This document shows positions 1 through 9,500 of a DNA stretch of 64,000 bases, one piece after another. Origin of the DNA: Symsagittifera roscoffensis (taxonomy: Eukaryota > Xenacoelomorpha > Acoela > Convolutidae); assembly GCF_963678635.1 (NCBI RefSeq), contig NC_087062.1, positions 29,166,833 through 29,230,832 of the forward strand. Direction: 5' to 3'. Under the pieces are notes generated by a model that was not told the origin of the DNA, ran no database searches, and saw nothing but the letters and a program-made list of their open reading frames with translations. The first letter of the stretch is position 1. Each line of letters opens with the position of its first letter. A program made the translations under genes and the position numbers.

Positions 1-225
1 CCCCTGGATATTTTCAATCATGACTCCACCCATTTTATCTACTGGCTTTCTTCTTCTAGTACTCCTTCTGGTTCCCGAGCTTTCACTTTGACTGCCAGAT
101 TCGACGTCTTCTTCTTGGCTACTATTCACAAGGCACTCTCTCGCAACTAACGCCGGTCGTTCCTGGCTCCCCTTTACTTGTTTTTCTTGACCCCCTTTTC
201 CTTGCTTCGCTCTCGTCACTCTTGA

Positions 226-1416
226 TTATGCTTTTGCTCCCGTTCCACGTTCTGCTACTGCTGTACTGCCGCTTGGACCTTGTCCCACCGCAATCGCTTC
301 GTGTCTCGCTAACACTTCTATCGGTAATCTTGCAGGGATAATATTTGATGGCTGGTAATCTTCACTATCCCAATTGTCGGAATGGAAGGTGGCTACTGAT
401 ACGTTTTGCATAGCCTTTGGTCTCTTTGATTTCGGGCTCTCGACTGCCCCTTTCTTTGCGCTCGATAACATCTCCTTGAGCGTAGCCGGCTTCCGTTTCT
501 TGGGAAGGTTGGGTTTTGGTTTTCCTGCCACAGCACTTTTCCTAAGAACAGATACGTTTTTTAGCTTGATAGTATGTTCGGATTCAGAGATTACATTGGA
601 TGTTAATAATTTATACCGATTTAGGGTCTTGCTGGTGGTACGCTGATATAGGTCGCGTGCGCCTCCACTCCCCTGGATGTTAGGGCCAGTGTCTCCACTC
701 CCCTGGATTTTCGGGGCAACTCCCAATACCTCCCCTGGACATGTGTCCATTTGCTGATTGCTATCAAGCATGATAGGGGCCCTTCTTAAAGCTGGAGCGT
801 ATGTCAAATCGGACCTTTCCTCCCAATTCGAGTGCTGAGGGAATGCAATTTTACTCATCTCAGGATCATTTTCGTCTAAACACAAACAATTTTGTTTTAA
901 GACGTTCTTCCAATTCAAATTTTTCAAACTTGGTTTTTTCGTAAGATTTCGTAAAACGGTGTTGGCCTCCCGGCCGTGGTGAGCTTCAAAAGGTGTTAAT
1001 TTAGTAGTTGCATTTTTGGAAAATCGTAGGGCGCCTAGCGCTTTATCGACCATAGATTCTAGAGACTTATGCTCTTTTTCAGTCGCATATGTTAGGACAA
1101 AATTCTTCAAACTTCCTATTGTCCGTTCAACGAACCCCGGGCCTCGATGATCATTCACTGGGGAGTACATTAGCTCGATGTCTTCGTTGTTACAGAAGCT
1201 TTTAAATTTCTTAGATGTAAAACATGATCCCTGATCAACGTGGTTTTTCCGAGGTACTCCATGATGAGTTATGTATTTATCGAGGAATTTTAAGACTTTA
1301 TCTGACGTGTTAGTGGTAGTAACCAGTGCTGATGGCCACCTTGAGAAGCGGTCCGTAGCAACCAAGACATATTTCTTACTCTCATTTAAGTAATTTATTG
1401 GACCCCAGAAGTCCAA
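226..1416 (-). CDS. Integrase catalytic core and basic C-terminal tail (396 aa)
   Basis: Integrase inserts the element cDNA into the chromosome. All three residues of the DDE triad can be placed: D in MDFWGPINYL (residue 2), D in NHVDQGSCFTSKKF (about residue 61) and E in GPGFVERTIGSLK (about residue 97). A conserved LTPFEAHHGREANT box follows. The tail from about residue 200 is low-complexity and rich in K, P and S, and it contains the IQGSG repeats that come from the recurring DNA motif ATCCAGGGG. The stop at 226 is TAA; integrase-tail-like sequence may continue in other frames to the window edge. Confident as a gypsy integrase. Confidence 0.92.
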   Translation of the reverse strand: MDFWGPINYLNESKKYVLVATDRFSRWPSALVTTTNTSDKVLKFLDKYITHHGVPRKNHVDQGSCFTSKKFKSFCNNEDIELMYSPVNDHRGPGFVERTIGSLKNFVLTYATEKEHKSLESMVDKALGALRFSKNATTKLTPFEAHHGREANTVLRNLTKKPSLKNLNWKNVLKQNCLCLDENDPEMSKIAFPQHSNWEERSDLTYAPALRRAPIMLDSNQQMDTCPGEVLGVAPKIQGSGDTGPNIQGSGGARDLYQRTTSKTLNRYKLLTSNVISESEHTIKLKNVSVLRKSAVAGKPKPNLPKKRKPATLKEMLSSAKKGAVESPKSKRPKAMQNVSVATFHSDNWDSEDYQPSNIIPARLPIEVLARHEAIAVGQGPSGSTAVAERGTGAKA

Positions 1417-1434
1417 CTGTATACATTCATTGGG

Positions 1435-1731
1435 TTACCTTAGTTCAGGGACCTTCCCCATGTCTCCCTTGGCTTCCGTGCATTGGTGACAGTACGTGGC
1501 CTTTGCTGCCAAACTGCGGTGCATGTAGGGATACCAGACGTCACGCGCTGCTTCATACATGTTTTTTTTACTGTGATGGTAATAATGTATCCGCGACTCA
1601 ATTGGGACTTGTAATGGCAAAGGAATGACCAGCCGTCCATCCAACCACACACAGTACTTCCCAATCTTCAGGAGTTCTTCTTTCAAGTTAATCTTCTTCT
1701 CCAATGCTTCTTTTACTCGTACTAAGTTCAC
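1435..1731 (-). CDS. Integrase N-terminal HHCC zinc-binding domain
   Basis: The H2C2 finger of retroelement integrases helps assemble the integrase on element DNA ends. The sequence has HYYHHSKKNMYEAARDVWYP followed by MHRSLAAKATYCHQC, which gives the two histidines and two cysteines at the usual spacing. The integrase core continues on the same strand at 1416 but in another frame, so there is a frame break at about 1430. The first methionine shown is not a real start, because this was an internal segment of Pol. Confidence 0.85.
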   Translation of the reverse strand: MNLVRVKEALEKKINLKEELLKIGKYCVWLDGRLVIPLPLQVPIESRIHYYHHSKKNMYEAARDVWYPYMHRSLAAKATYCHQCTEAKGDMGKVPELR

Positions 1732-2146
1732 ATCCGCCGGTATGTTTGAGGCAACAAATTCTAAATTAAATAGTTATGGTAACGCTTGGGATTTCTTGAT
1801 AACCTTGCAATCACGGGGATTGATAGACATAATTTGCTGATTTGGATTAACGGTAGGAAAAAGCTCGCCTGGGAATTTCGAAGGTATTGAAAGTACTGTA
1901 TTAATTTTTAAATCCCGTGTATTTTTAGTAATTGCAACAATTTCAGGGTTAATGACAGTTATTTCATCGCTACTCAATAGGTTTTTCTCTAATCTAAGCG
2001 GAGAGTTGATCTGAGGTTGTAGTATATTCGGAGAGTTAGTTTGGGAATCAATTTCAACACTTTCAACATTTTCAATTTCAAAAATATTGGGAAAGAACAA
2101 TTAGAATCGCTATCCATTTTGTTTGAATTATTTGATGTAGGCCAAT

Positions 2147-2500
2147 TTAACCGTCTTCCAAGGGAACAATATATAGAGCACACTGAATGTCCCTTGGATT
2201 TTTTTGATTTTGTGTTATGCAAATTGATCGTTTCCTCTTGGTCGGTGTCTTCAAGCATGACTTTCCGCCCTCAACCGTCGCTGTTTGTAGGCATGTTATC
2301 CGTTCTCGCTTTTGATTGGATGAAAACCGTCTAGACTGTTTACAACCAGTTTCTTTAATATCCTGATAATTTCCTTCACCAAGGGGTTTTAAATCATTTG
2401 TGAAACCAAGGGATTTTCTAATTGAAGCGATTTTTGCCACGGTGAACGAATTATCATATTGACTTATCGGTTTAGGGGGTTCGCTAGGATGCCTTGACAA
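2147..2500 (-). pseudogene. Pol linker between RNase H and integrase, frame-shifted remnant
   Basis: This frame opens with SRHPSEPPKPIS, matching the (YL)SRxP sequence that ends the RNase H region in gypsy Pol. It continues as a charged, poorly conserved linker. Further linker frames fill 1774-2100 without a recognisable domain. It is the join between RNase H (2484-2924) and the integrase finger (1435-1731). No function of its own is suggested. Confidence 0.55.
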
Positions 2501-2924
2501 GTAATCCGATCAAGCCCGTTTTGTGTTCTATTACAAAGTCAAAAGGAATCAGTCTGTCTAGCCAACGTGTCAGTCTTGAAAAGAGAGTTTTGTTTTTCTT
2601 GTTATTCCCGTTAAGTAATGAAATTAGGGCCTTATGGTCCGTGATAACTGTAAACGATCTTCCTAAAATGTAGTTTCTGAAATATTCGGCCCCCCATACT
2701 ACCGCCAGCCTTTCAAGCTCGTTAGTGGAATATTTTTTCTCGGCTGCGTTTAAGAATCGTGATGCAAAAGAAATAGGGCGCCACCCTTCTGTACCCAATT
2801 GCTCTAAAACCGCTCCAAGGCCATTATGACTTGCATCGCAAACAACTCTAATGTCTTTATGAATATCAAAATGCTTTAATTCAACTATGTTTGCGACCCC
2901 CATTTTTAATGTTTTAGAAAGCAT
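2484..2924 (-). CDS. RNase H domain of gypsy Pol (146 aa)
   Basis: RNase H removes the RNA strand during reverse transcription. Three acidic catalytic positions are visible: D in VVCDASHNGLGAVLEQ, E in TNELERLAVVW and D in VITDHKAL. The conserved PISFASRFLNAAEKKYS segment lies between the first two. The frame differs from that of the reverse transcriptase, so an indel lies between 2925 and 3215. The last residues before the stop appear shifted, because the SRHPSEPP sequence that normally follows the RNase H domain continues in another frame at 2500. Confidence 0.9.
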   Translation of the reverse strand: MLSKTLKMGVANIVELKHFDIHKDIRVVCDASHNGLGAVLEQLGTEGWRPISFASRFLNAAEKKYSTNELERLAVVWGAEYFRNYILGRSFTVITDHKALISLLNGNNKKNKTLFSRLTRWLDRLIPFDFVIEHKTGLIGLLVKAS

Positions 2925-3214
2925 TTTCTCATTCCGCGGTCCAGTTATTTTCGTTTTTCTAGCTGAGAAGTGGCCTTAATGGAGCTGACATCTCCGCTAT
3001 CGCTGGTAAATATTAATGCAAGCTGTGGATTGAGCCCATAAGCTCCAATTGCTAACTTTAGGGACCCGGATTTCAATTGAGTGACTGTTTTAGGAGCCTT
3101 TAATGCGTCTATCGGCAATTTTTTGCGTTTAAGCGGCGTAACCCCCGTTTCGGTTATACGATGACCGAGCCACTCGCATTCTCGTTTCGCAAACTCGCAT
3201 TTTGGTAATTTCAG

Positions 3215-4000
3215 CTATTTGTATTCGCGGATCTTTTCAACCAAGGAGATATGTTCTACTTCCGTTCCTTTGGTTGTAACCAAAATATCATCAATAAAGG
3301 CGTTCGCTTGTGGGAATTCGTTCAAAATTGAGTCCATTACTCGTTGGAACTCTGCCGGCATGGACGTTATCCCGTAAAACACTGTTCGGAATCGGTATGT
3401 TCCTGTCGACCGTCCGCCCACCAAAGAAAAGTTACAGTGCACGCTTGTTTCTTCACTAAGCGGTAGTTGCCCATACGCGTACGTTAGATCCATCGTAGTA
3501 AAGTACACCTCCCCTTGTTTTTTCTCGGAAATAAGTTGTCCTATTGTATCTACAAGTTCTTCTATATTTGGCATTTGGTATTTGTTTTTATGAACTTGTT
3601 TATTAAGTTCTCGAGATTCCAATGCTAACTTTAGGGACCCGTCTTTTTTTACGGTGATGACGATCGGAGAAACAAAATATCGATCCGAACACTCTTTCAA
3701 CTTTTCTATATGTCCCTGGGTTAATAGCTTATCAATTTTTTTGTCCACCTTTTCTTGGAGCGTTACCGGCACTCTCCGTCCCTTCTGCTGCACTGGTACA
3801 AGATTTTTGAAAAATTCTGCTTGAACCTTGTAGTTCCTAATTTTTCCAACTCTAGTAAAAAGTTTTGGGAATAGCTTACTGAAATATAATTGCCATTGAT
3901 CCATCTGCTCATCCTCCGGTTCGTCGTGCCCGTCATTGCATGAATTGCCTTCCGTCCCCTGGATATTCATTACTTCCCCCCTTGGATCTGCTTGCATCAA
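3215..4000 (-). CDS. Reverse transcriptase domain of gypsy Pol (261 aa, broken at both ends)
   Basis: This part of Pol copies element RNA into DNA. It carries the N-terminal RT pattern (KVDKKIDKLLTQGHIEKL), the SPIVITVKKDGSLKLA box, a catalytic aspartate in TTMDLTYAYGQLPL, the TGTYRFRTVFYG box and the metal-binding FIDDILV box (the YxDD position) about residue 240. It lies between TAG 4001-4003 upstream and TAG 3215-3217 downstream. Past the second TAG the same frame continues with RT-like sequence (LKLPKCEF, then WLGH), so the stop interrupts an originally longer domain. From about 3070 to 2930 the expected RT connection is scrambled, and a short stretch at 3044 repeats sequence found at 3621. 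Confident as RT; not functional as it stands. Confidence 0.93.
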   Translation of the reverse strand: MMQADPRGEVMNIQGTEGNSCNDGHDEPEDEQMDQWQLYFSKLFPKLFTRVGKIRNYKVQAEFFKNLVPVQQKGRRVPVTLQEKVDKKIDKLLTQGHIEKLKECSDRYFVSPIVITVKKDGSLKLALESRELNKQVHKNKYQMPNIEELVDTIGQLISEKKQGEVYFTTMDLTYAYGQLPLSEETSVHCNFSLVGGRSTGTYRFRTVFYGITSMPAEFQRVMDSILNEFPQANAFIDDILVTTKGTEVEHISLVEKIREYK

Positions 4001-4020
4001 CTAGAGTCCGAATTTCCCCA

Positions 4021-4713
4021 TCAAATCACGTCCCACGATGGATGGTCTGGTCCCCCAATGACTCGGTTTTCTGCTTTCGTCTTCCAGCCGTTTGATGCTA
4101 ACTCGAGTTCCATTCTGCCCAACATCTTGATCCGATTGTTACTGTAATCCCGGAATTCGTCATCGTCAGTGTCATCTTGTTTTAAATTAATTCCCGCTCT
4201 TCCCACTGTTCTCCTCAAATCTTCTAGTGTTAAAATGGATATCGGCGATCCACTGTCGATCCAAATGTTCATCGGGTGCCCATTAATGTATATTTTGAGT
4301 TTAGGTCCGGCAACTTTCAATACTGTTTCCTTCTTCAGTCTAATTGCCATAACCATGTAGTCGTCTGAACTTTCTGATGACCAGCTGTGGTGTTCTCGTT
4401 TAACGAAACCTACTGAATTTGCCGCAACTTGGGAACCCACGTCATCCGAGGGGGTACCTTCTTCCTCGAATAGCTCATCCCCTTGGATTAATCCAACCGG
4501 TTGTCCCCCCCTGGATTGTCGTTTTCCCCAGCAAGTCCTCTCAAAATGCCCGATCTTTTTGCAAAAATTGCATGTGACGGCTCTTGCTGGGCATCGTTGT
4601 CGGTGTTCTGGGGTGAAGTTCGGTTGATCGCAATTGTAACATCTTCGCTCTTGCATTCGTTCTTGTGTTCGACCTCCTCCACGATTTGGATATTGGACCT
4701 GTCCCATTGGCAT
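4021..4713 (-). CDS. Nucleocapsid zinc knuckles plus aspartic protease
   Basis: The nucleocapsid binds element RNA and the protease cleaves the Gag-Pol precursor. Two zinc knuckles are visible: CYNCDQ followed by H and C, then CNFCKKIGHFERTC, which matches CX2CX4HX4C exactly. An acidic linker follows. The retropepsin active site is IWIDSGSPIS, about residue 150. The frame is continuous with Gag at 4762-5523 apart from one TAG. Near the end the frame shifts: the stop (TGA at 4021-4023) lies inside a segment whose other frame encodes GRDLMGKFGL, the usual end of a gypsy protease. The first in-frame methionine at 4713 is unlikely to be a real start, because this is an internal part of a polyprotein. 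Confidence 0.85.
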   Translation of the reverse strand: MPMGQVQYPNRGGGRTQERMQERRCYNCDQPNFTPEHRQRCPARAVTCNFCKKIGHFERTCWGKRQSRGGQPVGLIQGDELFEEEGTPSDDVGSQVAANSVGFVKREHHSWSSESSDDYMVMAIRLKKETVLKVAGPKLKIYINGHPMNIWIDSGSPISILTLEDLRRTVGRAGINLKQDDTDDDEFRDYSNNRIKMLGRMELELASNGWKTKAENRVIGGPDHPSWDVI

Positions 4714-4761
4714 TCCTCGTCCCCTGGATCCACGAATATTGCTGATTGGTTCCGTTTTGAT

Positions 4762-5523
4762 CTACAGGGAACCCCCTGGCGATGGATACGCCATTCCCGT
4801 GGAACCGGATGCGACGCCCTTGTAACTCTTTGCGTACTTGTCTCCTCTTTCATATGACATTGCGATTCTCAATGCTTCCTCCGGGGTTTTAGTTTCCCTA
4901 CACAGCTCGTTCTGCGCGTCCCTGTTCCTCATGTTGAAAATAAATATGTCTCTCACCATTTTCCGCTCCTGGGTGCCCAAATTGCATCTTGCCGCCATTC
5001 CACTAAGTTCTGCATAGAACGATTCTAAGCTTTCACCCTCCTTTTGTTTCCTCGACAACATCTGGTACATCTCGTACGTTTCGTTGGGCTCTTTCTGAAA
5101 AAGAGCTACACAGGTATCCAAAAAGCGTGGGTATCCTATTGTTTCCATATCTAAATGTGGATGCTGATTATGCAAGGCTCTCTGTCCCTCGTGTCCCAGG
5201 CATAAGTACAGATTCGATATCAGTGTACGATCACCTTCTGCCCGTGGTTTTCCACCAATGTTACCCAGGTCATTAATCTGTGCTTCAGTTAATGTAGATG
5301 CGAAGTAATATTCCGACGAGACTAGTCCATGTTTCGCCACCATTGCCCAATGAAATCTTTGTTTCCAGTGTTCCCATAAGAGTTGTGGTTCCGCCTGATT
5401 CGGAGGCCAGAAAGCCACAATTCCAAGGGGGTTTTTCCCCCCTCCATCCACTGATAGCGCCATAACAAGGGTTGATAAAACGATGGCTGTTAAATACTCG
5501 ATTGACTGTATTCTAGTTCGCAT
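4762..5523 (-). CDS. Retrotransposon Gag, capsid-like region (253 aa, ends at in-frame TAG)
   Basis: This would form the structural core of the retrotransposon particle. The ATG at 5523-5521 opens 253 codons. The middle part has the helical retrotransposon-gag pattern, with a WEHWKQRF stretch near residue 50 and an ESLESFYAELSGMAARCNLG stretch near residue 175. An odd hydrophobic run (LTAIVLSTLVMALS) follows the start within the first 25 residues. The frame ends at TAG 4764-4762, but the same frame stays open beyond it and leads directly into the zinc-knuckle region, so the stop is either a C-to-T decay mutation of a CAG codon or a readthrough site. Identification rests on position, the downstream CCHC boxes and overall pattern. 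Confidence 0.75.
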   Translation of the reverse strand: MRTRIQSIEYLTAIVLSTLVMALSVDGGGKNPLGIVAFWPPNQAEPQLLWEHWKQRFHWAMVAKHGLVSSEYYFASTLTEAQINDLGNIGGKPRAEGDRTLISNLYLCLGHEGQRALHNQHPHLDMETIGYPRFLDTCVALFQKEPNETYEMYQMLSRKQKEGESLESFYAELSGMAARCNLGTQERKMVRDIFIFNMRNRDAQNELCRETKTPEEALRIAMSYERGDKYAKSYKGVASGSTGMAYPSPGGSL

Positions 5524-6469
5524 AAATAAGAGAGTGAACTAGAGGTCAACACATAACAGCTAGACAGTTCTAAGTTGATTGACAGGCAAGGTACCAAACT
5601 CACACTTAATTATAGTATGCGAAATCTCAGAGATAAGTAAATAAAGAATAGCAACTAAGATGATTGACAACTGAACATATTGTAGCCCCTGACACCTTGG
5701 TAGCATATAAACTTTTGTTGAGATCCATTATATCGATCAGCGACTCTGAAATAAATAGAAAAAACATCAAAAGTATGTATATATATTACATAACTTTCTT
5801 AATGATCTGAAACAAGATGCTTCAATTTTCAATAGCAGCCATGAAAGGTATTTCCAGGAGCCCTCGCAGCCAAAGAAAAATTCATAAAGCCATTGATAAA
5901 GAAAATCGATTTGGCTTTTAGAGTGTTTACGAAATTGACGCAACCATTTTCATTGACCCTGACCCAAGTGTTTACGATATTGACCTTGATGAATGTTCTA
6001 AAGAAACGCTGACATTATTATTTAGGTCGAACTATTTGTTTTTCCAAGCTTCTCGTGATTGGGAACTTCGTAGAAAAACTTTGACCAAAAAGGTGGTTTT
6101 CAGCGTTTACCTCTCTCCAGTTATTGCATCTGGACGCCAGCGACGCAGTTGGAAAATTTGAAAGTGATTTTTTTTTGGGCTGGGAAGGGGTTCAAAACTT
6201 TGAGGGGATGCGTTCGTCTCTTCCCTACCTTCCCCCTCCGCTCTTGAAACTCCAATGCATTTTTTTAACAAATAGCTTTTTGGTTTCAGGTGCCGGCATT
6301 CATGATGAATCCAAACTTTGCTTTCAATGATTTTTGTTGCACTTTTAATATGACTCAGTTTTAGAATTTTGCTCAGCATGTTTAGAGCCATGCATGCCAT
6401 TGAACAACTTAGTCATTTTGTAGATATTACATCTCAGCTCAGACGTTCAGTAATCATTAGACCTGAAAC
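5524..6469. other. Intergenic: 5' flank of gypsy element and upstream region of P450
   Basis: No gene is seen here. The part next to 5523 should contain the 5' LTR and primer-binding site of the gypsy element, but without the other LTR for comparison the boundary cannot be placed. Confidence 0.5.
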
Positions 6470-6477
6470 TATAAATA
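6470..6477 (+). promoter_or_regulatory. Candidate TATA box of the P450 gene
   Basis: TATAAATA lies 67 bases before the ATG at 6544. That spacing would place transcription start near 6500 and give a 5' leader of about 45 bases. This is inferred from motif and position only; an upstream non-coding exon is possible. Confidence 0.35.
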
Positions 6478-6543
6478 ACATAAATGCTCTAATCGATACA
6501 CAGTTAAATTTTGCATAAAAGTATTAATTTTTATACCATACTC

Positions 6544-9500
6544 ATGAAGACAGTCAAGAATACCTTGAATATAGGCAAGAAGGCTGGACTGGATTCAATC
6601 CCTGGACCTCGTGGTTTGCCAGTTATTGGAGTCCTGCCACATTATGCGTGGAATCATGGATCTTATTTCTCATTGGAAGTAGGTGCAACTTACAGCTTAT
6701 CATATTTCTCTTTTGAAATAAAAAAAATTGAAGTAGAAAAATGAAAAGATATCAAAGGTTAAGACGAAACGTGGACTTGAAAAATCAGATGACGATTACG
6801 AAAATTCCGCGGTCATCACTTTAAATGCTCAGTACAGATTTAAACTTTATGGTTTCCCGTGTATAGTTATAGAGTTATAGTTATATTATATAACTTGACG
6901 TAATTAAATGTGAAATGTTACATAATTTTTTCAGAAGCGTTTCTCGGACACCTATGGTCCCATTCATACAGAGAAGCTTCTGTTCCGCACTTCAGTCGTC
7001 CTCTCCTCCCCCGAACTCATCCAGCAGCTGATCAGGAGTGAGGGCCAGTGTCCGATGAGACCCCCGATTGTGAACTGGGAGGCACACAGGGAGAACATTG
7101 GCATGCCAAGAGGACTCGTGTCCAGGTGAGCGAGAAGAGAAGGGAGAGAGGGGGTTTAGTTTTTAGCCTAATTAGTTTTTTCACCAAATGTAAATTCAAA
7201 ATAATCTTTTGCTTAAACATACGTGCTGCAACTAAATGAAATTTTTACAAAAGGTTGAAAATCAACAACTACACCGGCATGTAACATACAATTAACAACT
7301 CGTATAAATTAAATAAAACTATACCAATATTAAATATCAAAAAGATCTGGAAAAGAACTAATGGATCTATCGAGAAAAAAAAATTTCGTGCATTTCTATC
7401 AAAAAATTGTTAAACTCACATCTGAATTTTTATTAAGAATTAAATTTTCTCGGCTTAACGTTTGAAATGATCCATTCATTACAACTATTGTTTGCTCTAA
7501 TTTCTTTCCCCAATTTGTTTTGTTTTATTTCTTTTGTGCGTTTGATTAGTTTCAAAGGTATTTTGTTCTAAAAAATGCCTACCAATTTTGTTTGTCTTGA
7601 TATTTTTTGCCAGATCGAACATTCTAGTCAGGCTATGTTGGGTAACGAATAGTTCGGCTGGTGAAACTGTACACTTGAAAAATAGATCTCATCATGATCG
7701 TTTTCTCTGCTAAGATAGCAAGCTTTGATTCCCTTGTTAATTTCTCTGTTTAGTCTGTTAGTTTGAGATATTGATAGATAAAAAAAAGTTCCAATAAAAG
7801 ATAAATGTGATAAAACTAATGGTCAGAAAAGCGTGATTTTTGTTTCTAAGGGTACCATATATCGCACGCAGTAGTTTGACAAAATGCAACTGCAATTATG
7901 CTTAATCAGTTGTTTAGTTTGGCTGAAAAACAAGATTTTTGTCCACTAACATTCCAAGCTAGCTGGCATATTCCTTATTGGAAATTCTTTCTTCTCTATA
8001 ATTTTTTTTCTAAATTTTTGTCCCCAAAGATAATGGGTTCTGTTTTATGAACCTTAGGAACAAGTTTGTTTTCATTTAAATTTTCAGGTACTTTTCTAGC
8101 GTTTCTAGCGTTGATGTTCTTAGGTCCATTATTGTATTTGCTGTACAGAAAATACTTGTATCAACAGCAAATTGCACTAATTTCATATTTCTGTTTACTT
8201 GGCTTCTTAAATCATTAACATCAATATTGAAAACCAATGGACCCAAAACAGTACCTTGAGGTACATACTGATTAAATGTTTTCCAGTTCGAACAATAATT
8301 TTGGAATTTTACACATTGCTGACGGTCTTATCCTTTACTTTTTAGTTTGAAAACGGAAACTTTTCAGACAGGATTTTTTTTCACATTATATAATTTGAAT
8401 TGATATAATTTTTTCTTTATTTATATTCGTTATATGGTTTTACACGGTCACCTACAAGTTCGCTTTGGAAAAGCGTCTTGAAAAAGCGTCAGTGAAATGC
8501 TTGGCTTAAAAAAGTTTTAAGTTCGGCCCAATCAATCCAAGTGCGGCGTTTTTGCTGTGTGTAAGGCAAAAGAGTATTCGTGATTGAAAATAGCGTTTCT
8601 TTTCAGCTGGGGTGAAGAGTGGCGAAGGTGCAGACGCGCATTCAGTGGCCCGCTCCTCAAGCCCACAGAAGTGAATCAGCTGAGACCAGCTGTGAAACAA
8701 TCCATGCACAAGTTGGGATCTCTTCTGGACTCAAGAGCAGAAGAAGTCCATTGCGATAAAGCAAAAGAGAAATTAATAAACTCTGACCTTTTGACTCTGC
8801 TGAAAGTTTGGTCCCTTGAAGGTAGGCGTACATTTTTATGTAAAATGGTTTTACAAACGGAAAAACTGAAAACAAAAACACAATGTGTTTCAGTGGCTTT
8901 TTCTGTGACCTTTGGAAAGAATCATCGGCAGCGCATCATGAGTCATCCAATTGAAGAGGATATCCTAGAGTTCATAGATGTTGTGGACAAGGTTTGAGAA
9001 AATAACTGATTATACCAAATTCTTTGCGAATAGGAGAGAAACTTCTGATCACAGTATTTTTCCAAAACAAATTTTCAGTATTTCTCAAATTAGTGCAAAT
9101 CGCGGCTGGAAAATGTTTTAAAATGATATACCCGTCTAAGAAATTTTTCACCTGTCAAAAACTTTTCTAAAGCACGAAAGATCAATCATTTTTAGCAAAC
9201 ACCTCTTAAGCTCGTGATTTTTTTTTTTGATTTTTTTTTGACATAAATTGCAAAATATTTGTCCCAGCTGATTTTTTTCTAATTGACACTACTTGAAGTT
9301 ATAATTGACATATAGATTTCATGCTTGCAATGCTTTAGTTTCTTCTATGAAAAAGATGAATGAAATCCATCTGTTAAAAAAAACAATTTCAATTTGAATA
9401 TAATTCACTTTGAGTGAGTTTTTTGCCAGTTTAAATTATAAAGTTATCACAAAACTATCACGTTAAAATTTAATTATCTGCAATGTTTAGATTTTTGTGA

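Larger units (their letters stand above)
1..5523 (-). mobile_element. Degenerate Ty3/gypsy LTR retrotransposon, right-to-left, 3' end outside window
   Basis: Minus-strand order is gag, CCHC nucleocapsid, aspartic protease, reverse transcriptase, RNase H, HHCC finger and integrase, the order of Ty3/gypsy (Metaviridae-type) elements. It would copy itself through an RNA intermediate. The frame is broken by in-frame TAG codons at 4762-4764, 4001-4003 and 3215-3217 and by frame changes near 4030, 3000, 2500 and 1430, so this copy is unlikely to be active. The left edge cuts the integrase tail and the 3' LTR, so an LTR pair cannot be compared and the 5' boundary upstream of 5523 is unknown. The integrase and tail resemble those of the second element at 17.5-23.1 kb (for example a shared NLAVK motif), so both belong to one broad lineage. 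Confidence 0.9.

Noticed and set aside
3215-4764. Reassignment of TAG as a sense codon in this organism
   Set aside because: TAG ends frames normally elsewhere (for example 33379 and 27417), no other gene has internal TAG, and the element is decayed in other ways.
6511-6543. Possible earlier start of the P450 at 6511
   Set aside because: The codon there is TTG; the first ATG in frame is 6544 and fits a short basic leader.
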